This document shows, piece after piece, positions 48,407 through 62,800 of a stretch of DNA of 64,000 bases. A model generated the notes under the pieces. That model was given only the letters and a program-made list of their open reading frames with translations, was not told the DNA's origin and made no database searches. The stretch is from Spirodela intermedia (lineage: Eukaryota > Streptophyta > Magnoliopsida > Alismatales > Araceae): contig LR746268.1 in the NCBI GenBank assembly GCA_902729315.2, positions 1,543,501-1,607,500 of the forward strand, given 5' to 3'. Both the position numbers and the translations under genes were made by a program. Within the stretch, counting starts at the first letter, position 1. Every line of letters begins with the position of its first letter.

Positions 48407-49030
48407 CTAGCAATTGTTATTAAGAAAGGAACTAAAGAATGAATTAAAAAATATCTATATTTAATTTCATGTTATTTGTCTTACGATTGTTTTCCACTAT
48501 CACATAGAACCTTCCTTGTGAATTTGAATACTCTCATTATCCATACTAAAATTGTTGAGAAATTGTCTAGTGAGGAGTGGAAACAAACTATAAACACAGA
48601 GATGAAGGCCATATAGAAGAACAAAACTTATGATTATCTATCAAAAATAAACCCATTGACTACAAATGGGTATATATTGTGAAGTAGCTTGTGAATTGAT
48701 CATTTGAGGAATATACTCAAATATATGAAATTGATTATCTTGAAACATTTACTCATATAATGAGAATGACTAAAATTAGAAATTCTATATCATTAGTAGC
48801 TAACTTCAGTTGGGATATACAATAATTTGATATTAGGAATGAATTCTAACATGGAAATGTAAGGGAAGAAATTTAAATGCAAGTTCTACTAGATTATGAA
48901 CATGATTAAGCCTCTAATGTGATATGTAAATTAAATAAGGCAAAGTCAAAGGGGCTAAGCATGTTTAGTAAATTCATCAAGGTTGTAAGTTGACTTTCCC
49001 TGATGACAAACATGCATCTATTTAGATATA
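48407..49030 (+). mobile_element. Decayed Ty1/copia retrotransposon fragment (reverse transcriptase region)
   Basis: In shifting frames with many stops, the plus strand retains the order of copia polymerase landmarks: a basic VIKKGT-type stretch, EEWKQTINTEMKAI, KNKTYDYL, TQIYEIDYLETF, ISLVANFSWDIQ followed by a stop, FDIRNEF, HGNVREEI and a weak VCKL-like block. These match the segment leading into the copia reverse transcriptase, including the conserved YGIDYxETF and FDVKNAFLHG regions. No long terminal repeats or primer-binding site were found. The fragment is clearly inactive and old. Confidence 0.82.
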
Positions 49031-50833
49031 TATCAATAAAGAGAGAAATGATATGAGACCTATTTGGTGGGGCTGTGTGATGGGTTGGTGAAAGTGGTTA
49101 TTTTGTTGTCAAATTTTTATGCACTATCTTCCTTAGATGTATCAAGTTGTAAAAACTCCATGATTATGATATATTTTTCTATATTTTATATATTTTTATT
49201 TTTATTCTCCATGAATATGACAAATACTCACCCATCAAGCTATGCACTAATCTAGACACTTCAAATAATTTATCAAAATTTATTTCTAAAATTATTATAT
49301 GTATCTTCATAGGAATTAATATTATATTCTTTAATGCATGACTGTAATTGATACAAAAATAAAATTATTTGTAATGGTACAATAAGCTTGAAGCTATGGA
49401 CCAGCCTAGTCTTACACTCCAATAAACCTTTATACTAAAGAATGTTGGCCTCAATGGAAATTGATTTTGATGATTACAATATTTAAATTATCATGCTACT
49501 TTTTTGAATATCACAACCAAATTTTGGGCAAAAAATTGAAGATCTAAAAGTCAAAAATGGCCTGAATATGAACAATATTTTTTAAATAATTCATTGAGTT
49601 ATGGGTAAGATAATTATGACGAAAAAATCAACATAAAAAAAATAGCAGCATGGAACGTCCTATTACAATATATATTATCCACATCTTACATCTTGGGATG
49701 ACTGCATGATTATTTGTTATAACAAGAAGGAACAAACGTGTAGGTAGTGAGCCTTATATTCCTTGTGCTCATGTCAGCAAAACATGAGAAAATAAATATA
49801 TAACTCAATATGATAACTTATTGTTTACAAATTCATTGTTGGAATATGAGTGATTGTTTTCTCCTTTCATTTCTATATTTTCCTTTATCTTCTATTCATT
49901 GTATCTCTCATTATAATCATAAATCAAATTGGCTCAATCTGAACTAATTCAATTCTCTCTCTCTCTCTCTCTCCCTCTCCTTTCCTCATATTAACTAGTC
50001 GGTAAAAATACCAATTAGACTGTAAACCTATTTTAAAAAAAGGAAAATAAAATTTTAATTCACCATTTTCGTGTTCTTCTTGACAGATTAATCCTAGCCC
50101 ACACTGATTTATCTAAGTCTGAACAGTACATGGTGGTTCTGACTCCTGCCATCTCTCTACATAGGTCAACTGGGAGATGAGGTAGTCAGGAACTGGATGC
50201 ATGGGTCAGAAACCAGATCATCTGGGTTTGCTACAAATCATACCAAAAGTATGCAACCCAACTGGGCCATCTTAAATTCCTCAAGAAGTCAACAGGAGGT
50301 TGCAACTGACAGTGTTACAAGTCAAACCATTGCTCCAAGGGGGAAAAAGAAAAAGAAGATGCTGATCACAGTACATTAAGGAACGAACCCCTGCCTGTTG
50401 GTTATTTCCATTGGTGATTCTGGTTCAGAAACTAATGCACTCTTTTTTTCTTCTAAAAAGAGAACATAGATGCTGATCATGTCTTATATATTGTTCTAAT
50501 TTTGGTAACCAAAAGCGTCTAAATGCTATTTTGGGACAGAAAAATCTCAAAGTGGCTGGCATGTTGCAGCTAGAGATAATCATGTTCTGAAGCCTGTCGG
50601 CAGACAATTTTTTATGATATAAAATGCTTTGTTAAAAAAAATAAAAACATAGATGATACTGATCACAATACACACGAAGAAACTCAAGACGATTTTCAAA
50701 CGAAGAACTAAGAACAAGGATTCACACCGAGTCAGGGAACCAACCCACTCGCTTGCCACCTATCTCTAGCAGTGATTTTGGGTCATCCATGGTAGTTATA
50801 CACATCAATCATGGCCCACAAGCTCTGTTCTCC
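49031..50833. other. AT-rich intergenic region up to the KAC kinesin stop
   Basis: Contains a CT tract at 49953..49972 and, at its right end, the probable 3' untranslated region of the kinesin gene. A 60-codon plus-strand frame at 50197..50379 has no recognised homology. Confidence 0.6.
49953..49972. repeat. CT microsatellite
   Basis: About ten CT units in intergenic DNA. Confidence 0.85.
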
Positions 50834-53800
50834 TCACTGTTTAACATCTTTAAACATCCCACTCTTCTCGAGCTCACCAACCACATCTCTCAGCGCTGGG
50901 ACCTTCATTGCCAAGGTGCGGTATAATCTCGAGTATCTTGCTCTTGTTCCATCAGCAGTTCGAGCCATGGAAAGCTGGCTCAGAGCCTCCGGCAGCTGGG
51001 TGAACAGGTCCTTAATCTCCTCCAGGGTCATGTCAAGGAGAACTGAAGGCCTTGGAGCAACCCTTACGATCTCTCCTCCCTTGGGCTCCTGAGTCCGGGC
51101 CTCAGCCTTTATCACCAGCTCCGAGCTTGAGTTCGCCCCACATTTTATGATAAACGGCGTCGAAGAACCAGTGTTGAACTGCAGAACGTTCCACTGGCTG
51201 ACTTCGGTCTCGGCGCCGGGAGTGGAGTCAGCTGACTCCTGCGAGCGGGTATCATCTTCTGGAATAGACTGCACATGGATATATCACATAAATGATCGTT
51301 TTTCCATGGATTTTATGTAATTCTAAACCATATCTTTGATCCACTTGGCAATGACTGGACTTGGCGCATACAATCTTAATCACAGGATCTAACTATCATA
51401 TTGACGAAAAAATATAATATTCGACATATCATCATAGGAAAACAAGATCATATGAAGATGACAACTCTGCATGGTAAACTAAGATATATACTATACATAC
51501 TATATTTTTTATTTTTTTGACAAGTGAGAGAATGCAGATGCTAGTGGGAGATGAAGAAAGCCTTTACCTCGATGACCTGACGGGCCTCGCTGATCTCCCG
51601 CTGGGCGCATGGATGATCAATGTCTAGTAATGAAGACATGCGTTCAGAGAGTTCAGTCAGAGATGATAGTAATGACTTTTTCTTGGCCTTTGTGAGAGAA
51701 TTCACTGAAGTCTGCCTCATTACATCCTGCAGACGAAATTAACATTTAATCAATTCTATAAAACTGCACAGCACCAGACGATCTCCCGTGCTAGTAAAGA
51801 TCAGAAATTATAAGAAAAACGTGTTCTAGGCAGTAGCTGACCTTCACTTGCTTTAACATGCCATCAAGAGATATCAGTGAAGCAAGCCGAGCATCCTCAG
51901 CTGCAGTAGAAGGATTTTGAATGGGTTGACCACCATCTTCCTTAGGTAACAGCCCAGTATCACTCCTCGTTTGTTGTAAGATCTAATAAAAAAAGAGGAA
52001 ATATATACGTGAATACTGACAGAAGATGTATACAAACATGTATTAATGAAAAGTATTCACCTTTCTTCTCTTATGATCGACAGATTCGAGGGCAGATCGC
52101 AGCTTGTGAACTTGAGCTGCATCTTCTGCCTCCTCCATCGCAAGGGTGCCTGCAATATCCTATGGAAGAGAACTAATATGTGAGAAGGAACAGAAGGAAA
52201 CAGGATCAATAGATGCACAACACTGAAAATAACACACTATCTGAAAGGCTTCTACAGATGATACCTAGAATGGAGAATCATTCTGTAGATTATGAGATTT
52301 TTGGTACCTTGAGGTGCTGTAGCTGGGACATGTAGACCCGTCTAGTGTATTCAGACAGAATCTGTCCTAAAGCATCGGTGCTGGGAGGCTGGGCAGTCCC
52401 AAGGCCAGCCATCCATCCGTCCATGATTGCAGTGGAAAGAAGCTCCAGCTCTCCAGTGGCGCCGGCAGTAGCATCACTGCCTGTTACTGAAAGAAACTCA
52501 AAGTTCTCTGCAAGCCAGGATCTTATCTGACGCTGCAGCTCCCCAGCTGGAGTGTGGACAAAGAGAGCAGCAAGGTTCTTGTTCCCAACAGCAAAGGCTT
52601 TGGCATCTTCAGTTATTTCTCTCAGCTTCCCTCCAGTAACATGCTGCCGCCATGGCTCCTGCCAAGGAGGGTGAGTAGTGTAAAATATTTGGATTCACAG
52701 TCAGCAGGAAACATACCCTAATGGAGATAGTGGTCCTAAATAGATGGATTTAGCTTCCTGTGATCTCCACCATGAAAGGGAACCCACTTATGGAAGCATT
52801 ACCATTGATGAATTTCACATAAAAATGCCGGAACTAGTAACAGCATCATTAACCCAGGTGTCGATCTCAATCAAGCATGAATGGCAATCAAGAAAGAATG
52901 CATCTTGAATCGAGTTTAACGAACCTGATCAATCCCTCGTAGCTTCAAGACAATCGAGGAAAACTTTGATTTCTTCTCATGTTTAATATTGACCTTGAAT
53001 GCATGAATATGATGCTCTTCGACTAAAGCAGATCTCATGTTGGAATCATAATGTCCTGGTGACCTGCCGGGGCTGCTACTCCTGCTTGAACCTCGACTAC
53101 GTCCATGGCTGGGCTTCTCCAGAAAGCGCTCAACAGGTGCGACCTAGAAAACCCTAAAAGAGTCAGCAACTAGGGCCTCTGAAAGGTAAAGAACAACAAA
53201 ACAGTATAAGTGCAGAAATGACTTCAAACCTTGATGGATTGCAGCTCTGGCGATCTAGCAACCAAAGACCTTATATACAGAATCCTAACCCGGGACACAA
53301 GCATGGTGTCCATCACCCGCCTTGCTTCCATCTTACGAATAAATGAAAAAACAGCATCTCGAATTTCTGCAAGTATTTCATGTTCTCTAGCAGCACCAGC
53401 CTTGATGACAGCCGCAAGAACCTGCATAAGCATAATTGTATAATGTTTCAGAATTGGACCACAGCAGAAGAAAAACATAGGCCTATGTAAACAATAATGC
53501 ACATATACAATTTAGACCACCCGCATTTGTAGATCTCATAAGTTGATAACATCAGCACAGTTGGAAAGAAGTTATGAACTAGTTGGAAAGAAATAAATCT
53601 AGGGAAGGTAGGCTCCAAACGAGCATGCAACTAAATCTTAAATTTTATATCGAAGCAGAATAACTTAAAAACCACTCCAACCATTAAATAATAGCACGAA
53701 CTTCCACAAGCAGAAAAGACTTATATTGTCGATCGTGATATCTTGTCATTATTGAGGCCATTTTAGAGACAGAACATTTGCTATATAAACCTGGCCATCT

Positions 53801-56800
53801 GTTTCCTAATCTTTCAGTAATGTCTTTGCAAAAAGATGACTTTCAAAGGACTGGGAGTAACGTTTTTTGTTCAACAAAAAAGTAAATGGACACCTATAAT
53901 GGATTCTTGATTTTTCTAATTCCGTTAAAGGTGCCAATGCCGCCTATCGATTCTAAATCAATAATCATTGATTTTCCAGTCATGTCAAAACCAAACCCCT
54001 TGAAGAAAAAAAGTTTATGATTCTAAGTCGGGATATTTCACACCTTTACCTTCCATGAAACTTGATTTTCAATCAAAAATTGAAAATAAGCACAAAGGAA
54101 TCTGGTACTTCTGTCACAGAAATTTCCATTCTGTGGGTAAAAGTAATATAACATCAGAGTCTCAGAAAACATTGTAAAACGAAGGACTCTCAGATTCCCT
54201 GAAATACAGCCTCTTGAGTCCAATGTTTGTTAAAATGTTATCATCTTTCAGTTCGAACAGTATCTAGGAAGATAAGTGGTAGTACCAGCATCAACAGCTT
54301 GTTTGCACCATCAGCAACAGTGGCAAAACTCTCAAATTGATCGGGATCGTAATCCATTAGTGCTGCGGTTAAGTACTCCCCTGCAGGGGTTGTCTTTCCT
54401 TTTTCAGGGCCTACTTTGACTATAGCACCTGCTGCACCACCCTTACTTGGCGGTGCAGGCAATGGAAGCAGCTCCGATGTTTGTCCTTTGTTACTCTCAG
54501 TCCTGCGTATATATCACAAGATAAACCCATTATTACTTTTAGCCAATCGAAAATTTGATGAAATTCCTAATTTACGACACATAGATTATGTAGTATTACC
54601 TGCCCAAATCCCCTACGCGGGGACTGACCTGCTTCCCTCCAGATGGGCTTGACACCTAAGAGAGAAAAGAACACGGCATGGAATACCCATCAAATACACA
54701 GTATTATAGACAAGAAAAAAAAAATGTCAGCTAAAAGCTAGTGTAATAAAAAAATGCGCTCTGAAAAGTAAACACTTAGGGGCTCCATGTAATCTACATG
54801 ATGGTTTTGGCTGAGCTGGGAGTAATCCCTATGAGGTTTGGCTGAGCTGACCACTAAATAGCCACACCACACCAGGGTGATCAAGTCACCTGGGAAGTGG
54901 GTCCAGTCATCGACAAAGAATCAGAGTAACCTATGTGCAACTTGTGCCATAGGCACGAGTCCTTGCATTGCAACCCTCTGATGTAATCAGGAAAGAAGGT
55001 ATGAAGGAAGAAAAGAAATTAATGGGTAACTTTAACGATATATTTTAAAGAAAATGTTAATGGAAAAGGCAAACATAGAAACAATTCTCTTCAAATTTCA
55101 AATAGAAAAATTAGACTTTCAACATGCCCCCCTCCCCTTTTAGCAGATTAAAAGAAAGGATCTCTAACCAAGAATGGATGCAGTTGTGATGGCTGGCGAC
55201 ACCACCAGCAGATGTGATCACTGCAGTATCTGCGACTGCTACATGTAACAGATGGCAGTGGCAACCTCTACTAAATCACTGATGATTTTTTTCTTCTCTT
55301 TTTCATTTATTCATTTTCCAAGTTCCGCCCACATTGGAACCTCCACCAAAGAAAATCCAAAATATTTGTATATTTGTTCTAAGAGGACAAGTCTAATAAA
55401 AGGGCAGTTTACTCCACAGATCTTTGGAAGTGTATTATTTTCTACAATGTTTCATCAGCAGAAATGTGTAAAAATCTAGACGTTATAGTCTTTAGGATCT
55501 ATAAAACGCAAGCGAAGCCAAAAAACTCACCACATAACAGCCATAATCTGATCGTAGAAATGCTTAGCATGAGAAATATATGCCACTGTCCAAAGCAAAT
55601 AGTGGGCTAATCTGAGACGAGAGAGGAAGGGTTCTGCTGGCCTGAAGCCGTAGGCATTCAAGAAGGATGCATGGAAAAAATCTCTGAGGATCATTTTCTA
55701 CCTTACTTAAATGGGAAAAAAATAGCTAGGACGATTTTATATTCATAACTGTCTCCTAAAAAAATCAATTGACAAGATCAGTTCCATAAAAAAGGGGAAA
55801 ATAAACGATATAATCAGGTCTACAACGAAAATTAAATCTTAATCTAAGATTTTGGCCTATTCAACTTTATGAGGATCATAAAACGTTGATGGTTAACACA
55901 ACCTGCTGTGACGTAGATAATGAAGCCTTTTCTGTCAGTCTGTCAAACAGCTTCTCATTCTCTTCATGCAGTTTCTGCAACAAAAAGAAGAAAAAAAAAG
56001 ATAGTAAATTTATCATAGATTGAAATACGAAAAGAAACTAAAATAGTCGGGAATTATGACCTTTAATGAACAACAATAATGTTATCCCAGAAACCTAGGA
56101 CGAGAGCTAAGCATCACATACAGGAGATCCTGAGAACCTGATTAACAACAAGGTACCAACTGGGCCTCAATTGGCTCAATAATCTGGAAAAGACGCTGCT
56201 ACAAAGTGGGCCCTAATGTCCTTGTGGCCAGTTAGGAAACATACTTTCCTGACGCTCACAAATTATGATAATTCAAATTTTTTCACGAAAAAATCGAGGG
56301 AAACCCTAATTGAGCAGAGCTACGCTACAGACCTTATTCAGGTTCTCAAACTCCATATAATACCATACACGTCAAAATCCACACCAGTCGACTTTCTGAA
56401 GGAGGTAGTGGATGGACATTCCAGACATAATCTCAAACGTTTCAAGATCAGATGATTTAAGACAATTGTATGCTCTTGCTTTCAGACCAAAAAATCTTAA
56501 TTCTTTAGGAAAGCTTCATGAGCAGCCAAAAACCACCATAAATTAAGTTTTGGTCCTCTAATCATCAGATCCAAATAATCCTTGTCAACAAAATGGAATT
56601 GGTAATAAAATCTGATTAACGGTCTTGAAATCAGACATGTGTTCGGAATTTTATTGTCATGATGACAGTAAAAGTGGGTCTATAACTAAATGCAATGTTA
56701 AGGGTGATCATAGAAGGAAATAAGCTACGCAAAGTTTGGACACCAGACTGAGTGATACATACAATGTGGTTAACACATTGTAGCTAAGATGGAGATTCCT

Positions 56801-59800
56801 TCTCCATCATAGGTTACCCAGTAATTTTTTCATAGACGTCTAATCATAGTAGCAAGGATTTAACATCGCAAATTACATAAATGAACCAAGAATCCCACTG
56901 CTGGTCAAACATATGCACGTTATCTTGTGACAATGTGAAAAGTAGAAAAAGGAAAGAGAGATTGAAGAAAACAGAAAGGCTGAGAGCAAAGGACTTTTCG
57001 GAAGTCATTTTGCTGAGGGACAAGAAGACGAACTCTTTTCTAAAATTTAGATTTCATCAAAACTGTTTACAAAAGCTTTCCACAAGAAGCTATACATCCG
57101 AAATAAAAATGAATGAAAAAGATATGAAGGCCACTTCAACTCAAATTCAAATGAATGAAGAAGATACAGTATAATGTCTAAATGGTGAAGTAATGCACCT
57201 GTATTAAAGCATCCCGTTTTGAAAGTTCTTCTTCAAGCTTTTTAGTAACAGAAGAAGAATCTACAGTTTCGTCCATTCCTTTGGATGTAGAAAGCACACC
57301 ACTGGACCCAGACTCTGAAGCTGAAGCAGCGTTAAGGGCTTCATTCAGTTGTGATTCAATACCTTTGATCTTGGCCTAAGGGAAGACACTTAAAATGATT
57401 AACAGGGTTTCAGACAGATGAAGCATTTTCAACATAACATTTCAATACATTAAAATGGATTTGCATCCAAGGAGCTGAAAAAGTTTTAAATTCCATGCTA
57501 AAATAAAGTGCAAGTACAGTCTCAGCCCAATCATGGATATCCCAGGCAAAAGTAGAAATAAATTGGCAGCTGCATAAATATTGATTTAGGCTCTCGTTTT
57601 TTTTTCCTCAAGAGGAAGACATACACCCAAGAGTGTATAGATTCCAATTTAAGGTTCCAAACGCCAATCACAAGCAAAAAATATAACCCAAAAAATATTT
57701 GAAAATTTTGCAAGAGAGCAACATCACGTCTAATAGAGCTCAAATTAATTTGAAAGAAAATTTTTTCAATAAATGTTGGCATCATACATAGGAGATTATA
57801 TAAAATCGAGCTTATACCTTGAGGTTTTGTATGGCCATGTCACGTTCACGAATTTGCATTTTCTGATCTTGCTCTGATTGCAAAAGTTGAGCAACCTGAT
57901 TTCTAAGCTGAGCATTCTGCTCCTTTTCTATTCTTTCTCTATCAGATAGCAGTGTATTTTCTGTCTGGAAGAGGGAAAGAAAGACTAATAAGCTAATAGT
58001 CGCGACAACATTTAATAGCATACTCCAGAGTTGCTTCTCTCATGCCAAGACACACCGTAAAAGTAAGATTATTGCATAGAGATGGGAATTCAATTGACCA
58101 TGTTCTGAACAGAATTCGATTTTAGGGAAAGCTACAAATAAAAAAAATAACAGTGGGACGAGTCTAAATTACTCATAAAACACAGCATCTCCCAGTGTTC
58201 AATGCATTACCAGTAAGCCTATTTATGACCCCACTGCATGAAACCTGGTATGGTTTTTACAACTATCTTTTATTTGGGCTGAATCTCTCAATCAAGTCCC
58301 TGCAAACAATCCCCAATAATCATTCTCATAAACAACCAGCGAACATGAAATGGAGTCAATCATAGACCATTCTGATGACAAGGCAATATGATCCTTTCAT
58401 TGAAATTTAACATATTGGGCATCAAGAGAGGAAGGTCACTGCTTAACGGATTTAGATTAAGATAAAACAGTGGATTAAATTTGCCTCATAGGATTGTTCA
58501 GTATGAAATATAATATATCCAAGTGTTTACAAAGCAGTAAACTCGTTCAATAACCTTCAGATCTGCCTGGAGTGTAAAAGATACTTTCCACGCCTTCTGA
58601 ACTTCATTAAATAGCAGGCTGCACTGATCATTCGCTTCTTTGAGTGCCAACTTCAGACTAAGAAGCTCTTGAGTCAAATCAGTGACTTCCTTCTCCTTTT
58701 CATACAACTGTTTACGTGAGTCATTCGCCTGAGAAATCATAGAAAGCATCAAGAGATCTGCTTTAAACAACTGAACTTTTGAAGCTCTTTTGCCAAAAGT
58801 CATTCAGCTTTAAACAATTTGAATTCTCATTGGTACAACATGTGATTACCATGTCCCTCCATTTCTTAATTGTATCCCGATTTCCAAGGCTTATTTCAGT
58901 GCTACGTGCCCTAGAAGAGAAATTGAGGGAGGACAAACTCCTGGACAGATCCAAAGCACTGGGACAGATATTGACAATCATCAGTGTCTTAGAGTTACCC
59001 CCTGGAAAATGAAGAGCAGAAGAGAGTTAGAAAATATTAAAGAAACGTTATAAACCCTTATTTACAAAAAGGAAACTCTCCATAAATAAACATTTTAGAC
59101 TAGCGTCCTATTAGTCATACGTCAATGTTTTTCCAGTCTAAGAATGGCTCTACCCTTCAAAATCAAAGTCAGTGCAGAATCACACAATGTCAGGACCATC
59201 GAATGTTTAAACGGTTCTTTGTTGCAAACCTAAACGTTTCAAATTTTCTTAAAATCTTCTGCGAGATCTGACAAGGGTTACAGGATTTAGGAAGCCAGAA
59301 ACATAATTTAAGATAAAATCATTTCGCAACCCACCCAATTCTGTGGTCACATTTCATCAAAAGAACATACTATTAGTAGTGGCAGACAACTCTGAGAATT
59401 TTGGAGCAAGTAGGATGGCACCAATTTTGTCTCTCCTCGTTACAATAGATATTGTCATCTACAATTGCATCCCATCACATATTTCTCTATATCCATGACC
59501 AAGTAGGCTCACAAATCTTATTACGTTATGGAAGATACAACAAGCTGGAAAATGCTGTTTCAATCAGATGGCAAAGGGGAAACATCCAGTACGGATCAAT
59601 TCCACACCCAACAATGCTTTAGGCAAGCAACAGTCAGGAAAAAAGCATTACCAAGGGAATCAGCAAGGATCCTGGTGAGCTTCGAATTTTCATAAGGTAC
59701 ACTATCCTTCTTCGAAGTCAAGGCAGACAAAACATCTCCTAGTCTGCAGGAGTAAAATGGTGAAGAAAGTGGGAAAGAATGGTGAGCACACAATAAAGCG

Positions 59801-62800
59801 GAATATGACAAAAAAGACATTGAAATATTAAAAAGGCAGAATCAAGCCACAATCAGAAACATTACATTTAAATGATAAGGTAACATGCAGATTGAGTCCA
59901 TTATTTCTTCTGCTAAACAAAACTGAGCATTCCTAATTTACTATCAACTCGGAGATCAAAATTTAATTCCGCCCCACGCATCCTAGGAAATTCAAAGCAC
60001 AGAAAAGAAACAGAAAACATTGTGAGAAGAATGGCATGCCTACAAGCTAGTGTATATTCTTTCCTATGGACAATAGCAATACAATTAGAAAGGCATTCTC
60101 ATCCGTGCCTTAAGGACAAAAAGACTTGGTAGATGGTCCTTTTAGAGATATATTCACCAAGTCAGGATTCCAAAGGTTTCAAAAAAGTCATACATCTTGT
60201 TCCGTTTATTAATTGTCGATTTATAATTGACTCATTGTTTGTCATAACTACACCTACAGTTTGAAACACGTAGATCAATGATTTAAATTTTGAGAAATTA
60301 TTACCTGGGACTACGACCTACCAACCACTTTATAAGAGCCCCCCAGGTCATACTCACTGGAAATCATATAGTATTCCTGCAGCAATAAAATTTCACCTAG
60401 TTTGAGCCATCTCAAAGCAGCTGATGTCACCCTTAGATGGGGAAGGAGTGACATTCGGTTGTGTAAACACATCAAACTAATTAAGGATTGCGCATAAGTT
60501 TGAAAGCATAATGGCTTCATGGACGGAAGGCTTGTGTCATTTGAAGAGATGTCACACTGTCAATTTTTCTTTGGAACCTCTTGACTGGAAGTTATTGGAC
60601 ACGGCGTAGGATCTTGTACTACTCAACCTCCGTGGCATTTCAAAGATTTGGTAGGATGACTCACAGTCGGATCAGATGTATGTGTTGGAAATGGGCAAAG
60701 AACTCTGCTCTAGTAAGACTTGGTGCAGGACCTCATCTTTAAAAATCAAAACCCCTCTTCTCTTCAGGCCAACTCATAACCCTAAGACCATTACTATACA
60801 TGCTCTGGACAGTGAAACAGGTCAAGGGTGGTGGCCGATGTTTAGGAAGAATCTAAAAGATGGGGAGATCCAATAACTAGAAAATTAGTAAGGCTAAATA
60901 GTCAAAAGGTCATTGTCAGCCCTGACGCACGGATGTGACAACACAGATGGGATAAAGGAGGTGGGGTTTTCATAAAAAGTTGACTTAATATAGCATCCTC
61001 GACGGAGGCATTTAGTCCATCCACTTTAAATAGTCAAGGTTTTAATGTGAAGATTTCATGCGGAAGACTCCCTACTTGTGGCTCCAAAGATTTGGCACCT
61101 TCTCTGGACAAAATCCTTACTGTGTGTGGTCTGTATTGCGACAATGAAGAGAGTTAAGATCTGCTAGCTGCTCCTGTAGCAGCATCCAAGAAATTTCAGT
61201 GGACTTTGGCTGACTTTGAAGCACCATTAGAGAAGGAAGCTGTATTGTCATATTTGGTGGCCCATTTCACATGCGAACATTGGGTCTATTCTTGCAGAGA
61301 AATTGATGAGTTTTTAGACGGCAGATGGCTACTACGGCTTATAGGGCCTTGGCAAGAACGAGGGAAGGACGTAGGTTTCCTTTTGTGTCTGTGAGTTTAT
61401 TTGTCGGAGAAGGGGAGAAAATATTTAAAATGCACCAGAAATAATACTGGAATTTTTCTTTGCGAGTGCAAAAAATAACCAATATCTGCATAATCACCTA
61501 TGTAAGAATCTACTCTATTTATAAAGGAAAATCCTACATAATAAAACTTACGCGGATAATGACTTTGTGATATGCAGAAACTCCATTACATGCTCTCCAC
61601 TAGCATCTTCTCCAAGTAAACCCTCACTTCCGGCCAAATCAACAAGAGAAAGCCTGCTATTCAACTTCTCTCGGGTGACGTGATCATTGGATTTTATATG
61701 GACTGTTACTATCCTGAAAAAGGCCGAGTAACAGAGAACATCAATAAAAGCAAATTTACACACTGATCATAAAATTATCACAATAAATGGTGCCTTAAAA
61801 ACTCTAGAACTGAAACCATTCAGAGAAAATGCTTAGAGAAAAGAGGCAGGCAAAGCTGAAAAAGAAAACTCCGAGGCTACATAGAGAGAGAAAAGAAGAC
61901 TCTTCTTGCATATTAAAGAAATTTAGATCGTACAGATGGGATAAATTGAACTTCGAAGCATCTGTTCCACGACACTTTAGAGCTGCTTTTAGTACTCTAG
62001 AATAATCCAAGGGATTCTCTACTTTTTGAGCCACAAGCTCCGCAGCCCACTCTGGTGGACCAATCAGAAACTTTGACGAATGTTCCCCGCTTGCTAATAA
62101 CAAATCACGAACCTGCTTTTTTGAACAAAACATAACGTCATCAATATCATAAGATTTATCTTAAATATGCAGAGGAATCTAAGGTTACGACAATGCCTAG
62201 AATCTACTGAGGAATTTTGGGTACAAACATAATCAAACATGTGAAAGAGCAGTAAGTTTGGAAAAGAAATGAAAACAAACCTGTTCATTATGAAGTTCAA
62301 AGGCAGTAACATAAAAGTCGTAGTGGGATCTGGATGTTGTATCAGAAACAGACAAATCAAATAGTTCTTCAAAGCTGCGGACATACAAACCACGATCATG
62401 GCTGGACCCTTCCTGCCAAAAAAAGAAAAGGTTAAGGTAAAATGTGTGACCCAAAACACTGATTAAAGAACTATTAAACACAAAATATGGTTCAGACTGA
62501 AACCATCGTATATGTCTTTCCAGAACGAGTTTGCCCATATGCAAATATAGAAACATTGTATCCATCCATAGCTGACTGTACAAATGGCTGGACATCATTA
62601 AAAATTTCCCCTGAATGTGTTTGAACATCAAGATGAGGGAAACGTTAAAATATTTATTTTTCATTATAAAAATGTTGCAGACAAATTTTAGGGATGCAAC
62701 ATAACAACGAAGAGTTTAGGGATGACATTCCCTTACCATGACCTATGTGAGGCCCATAAACCCTATCGAACTCAAAGTCCTTCTTAGGATTGTCCACAGA

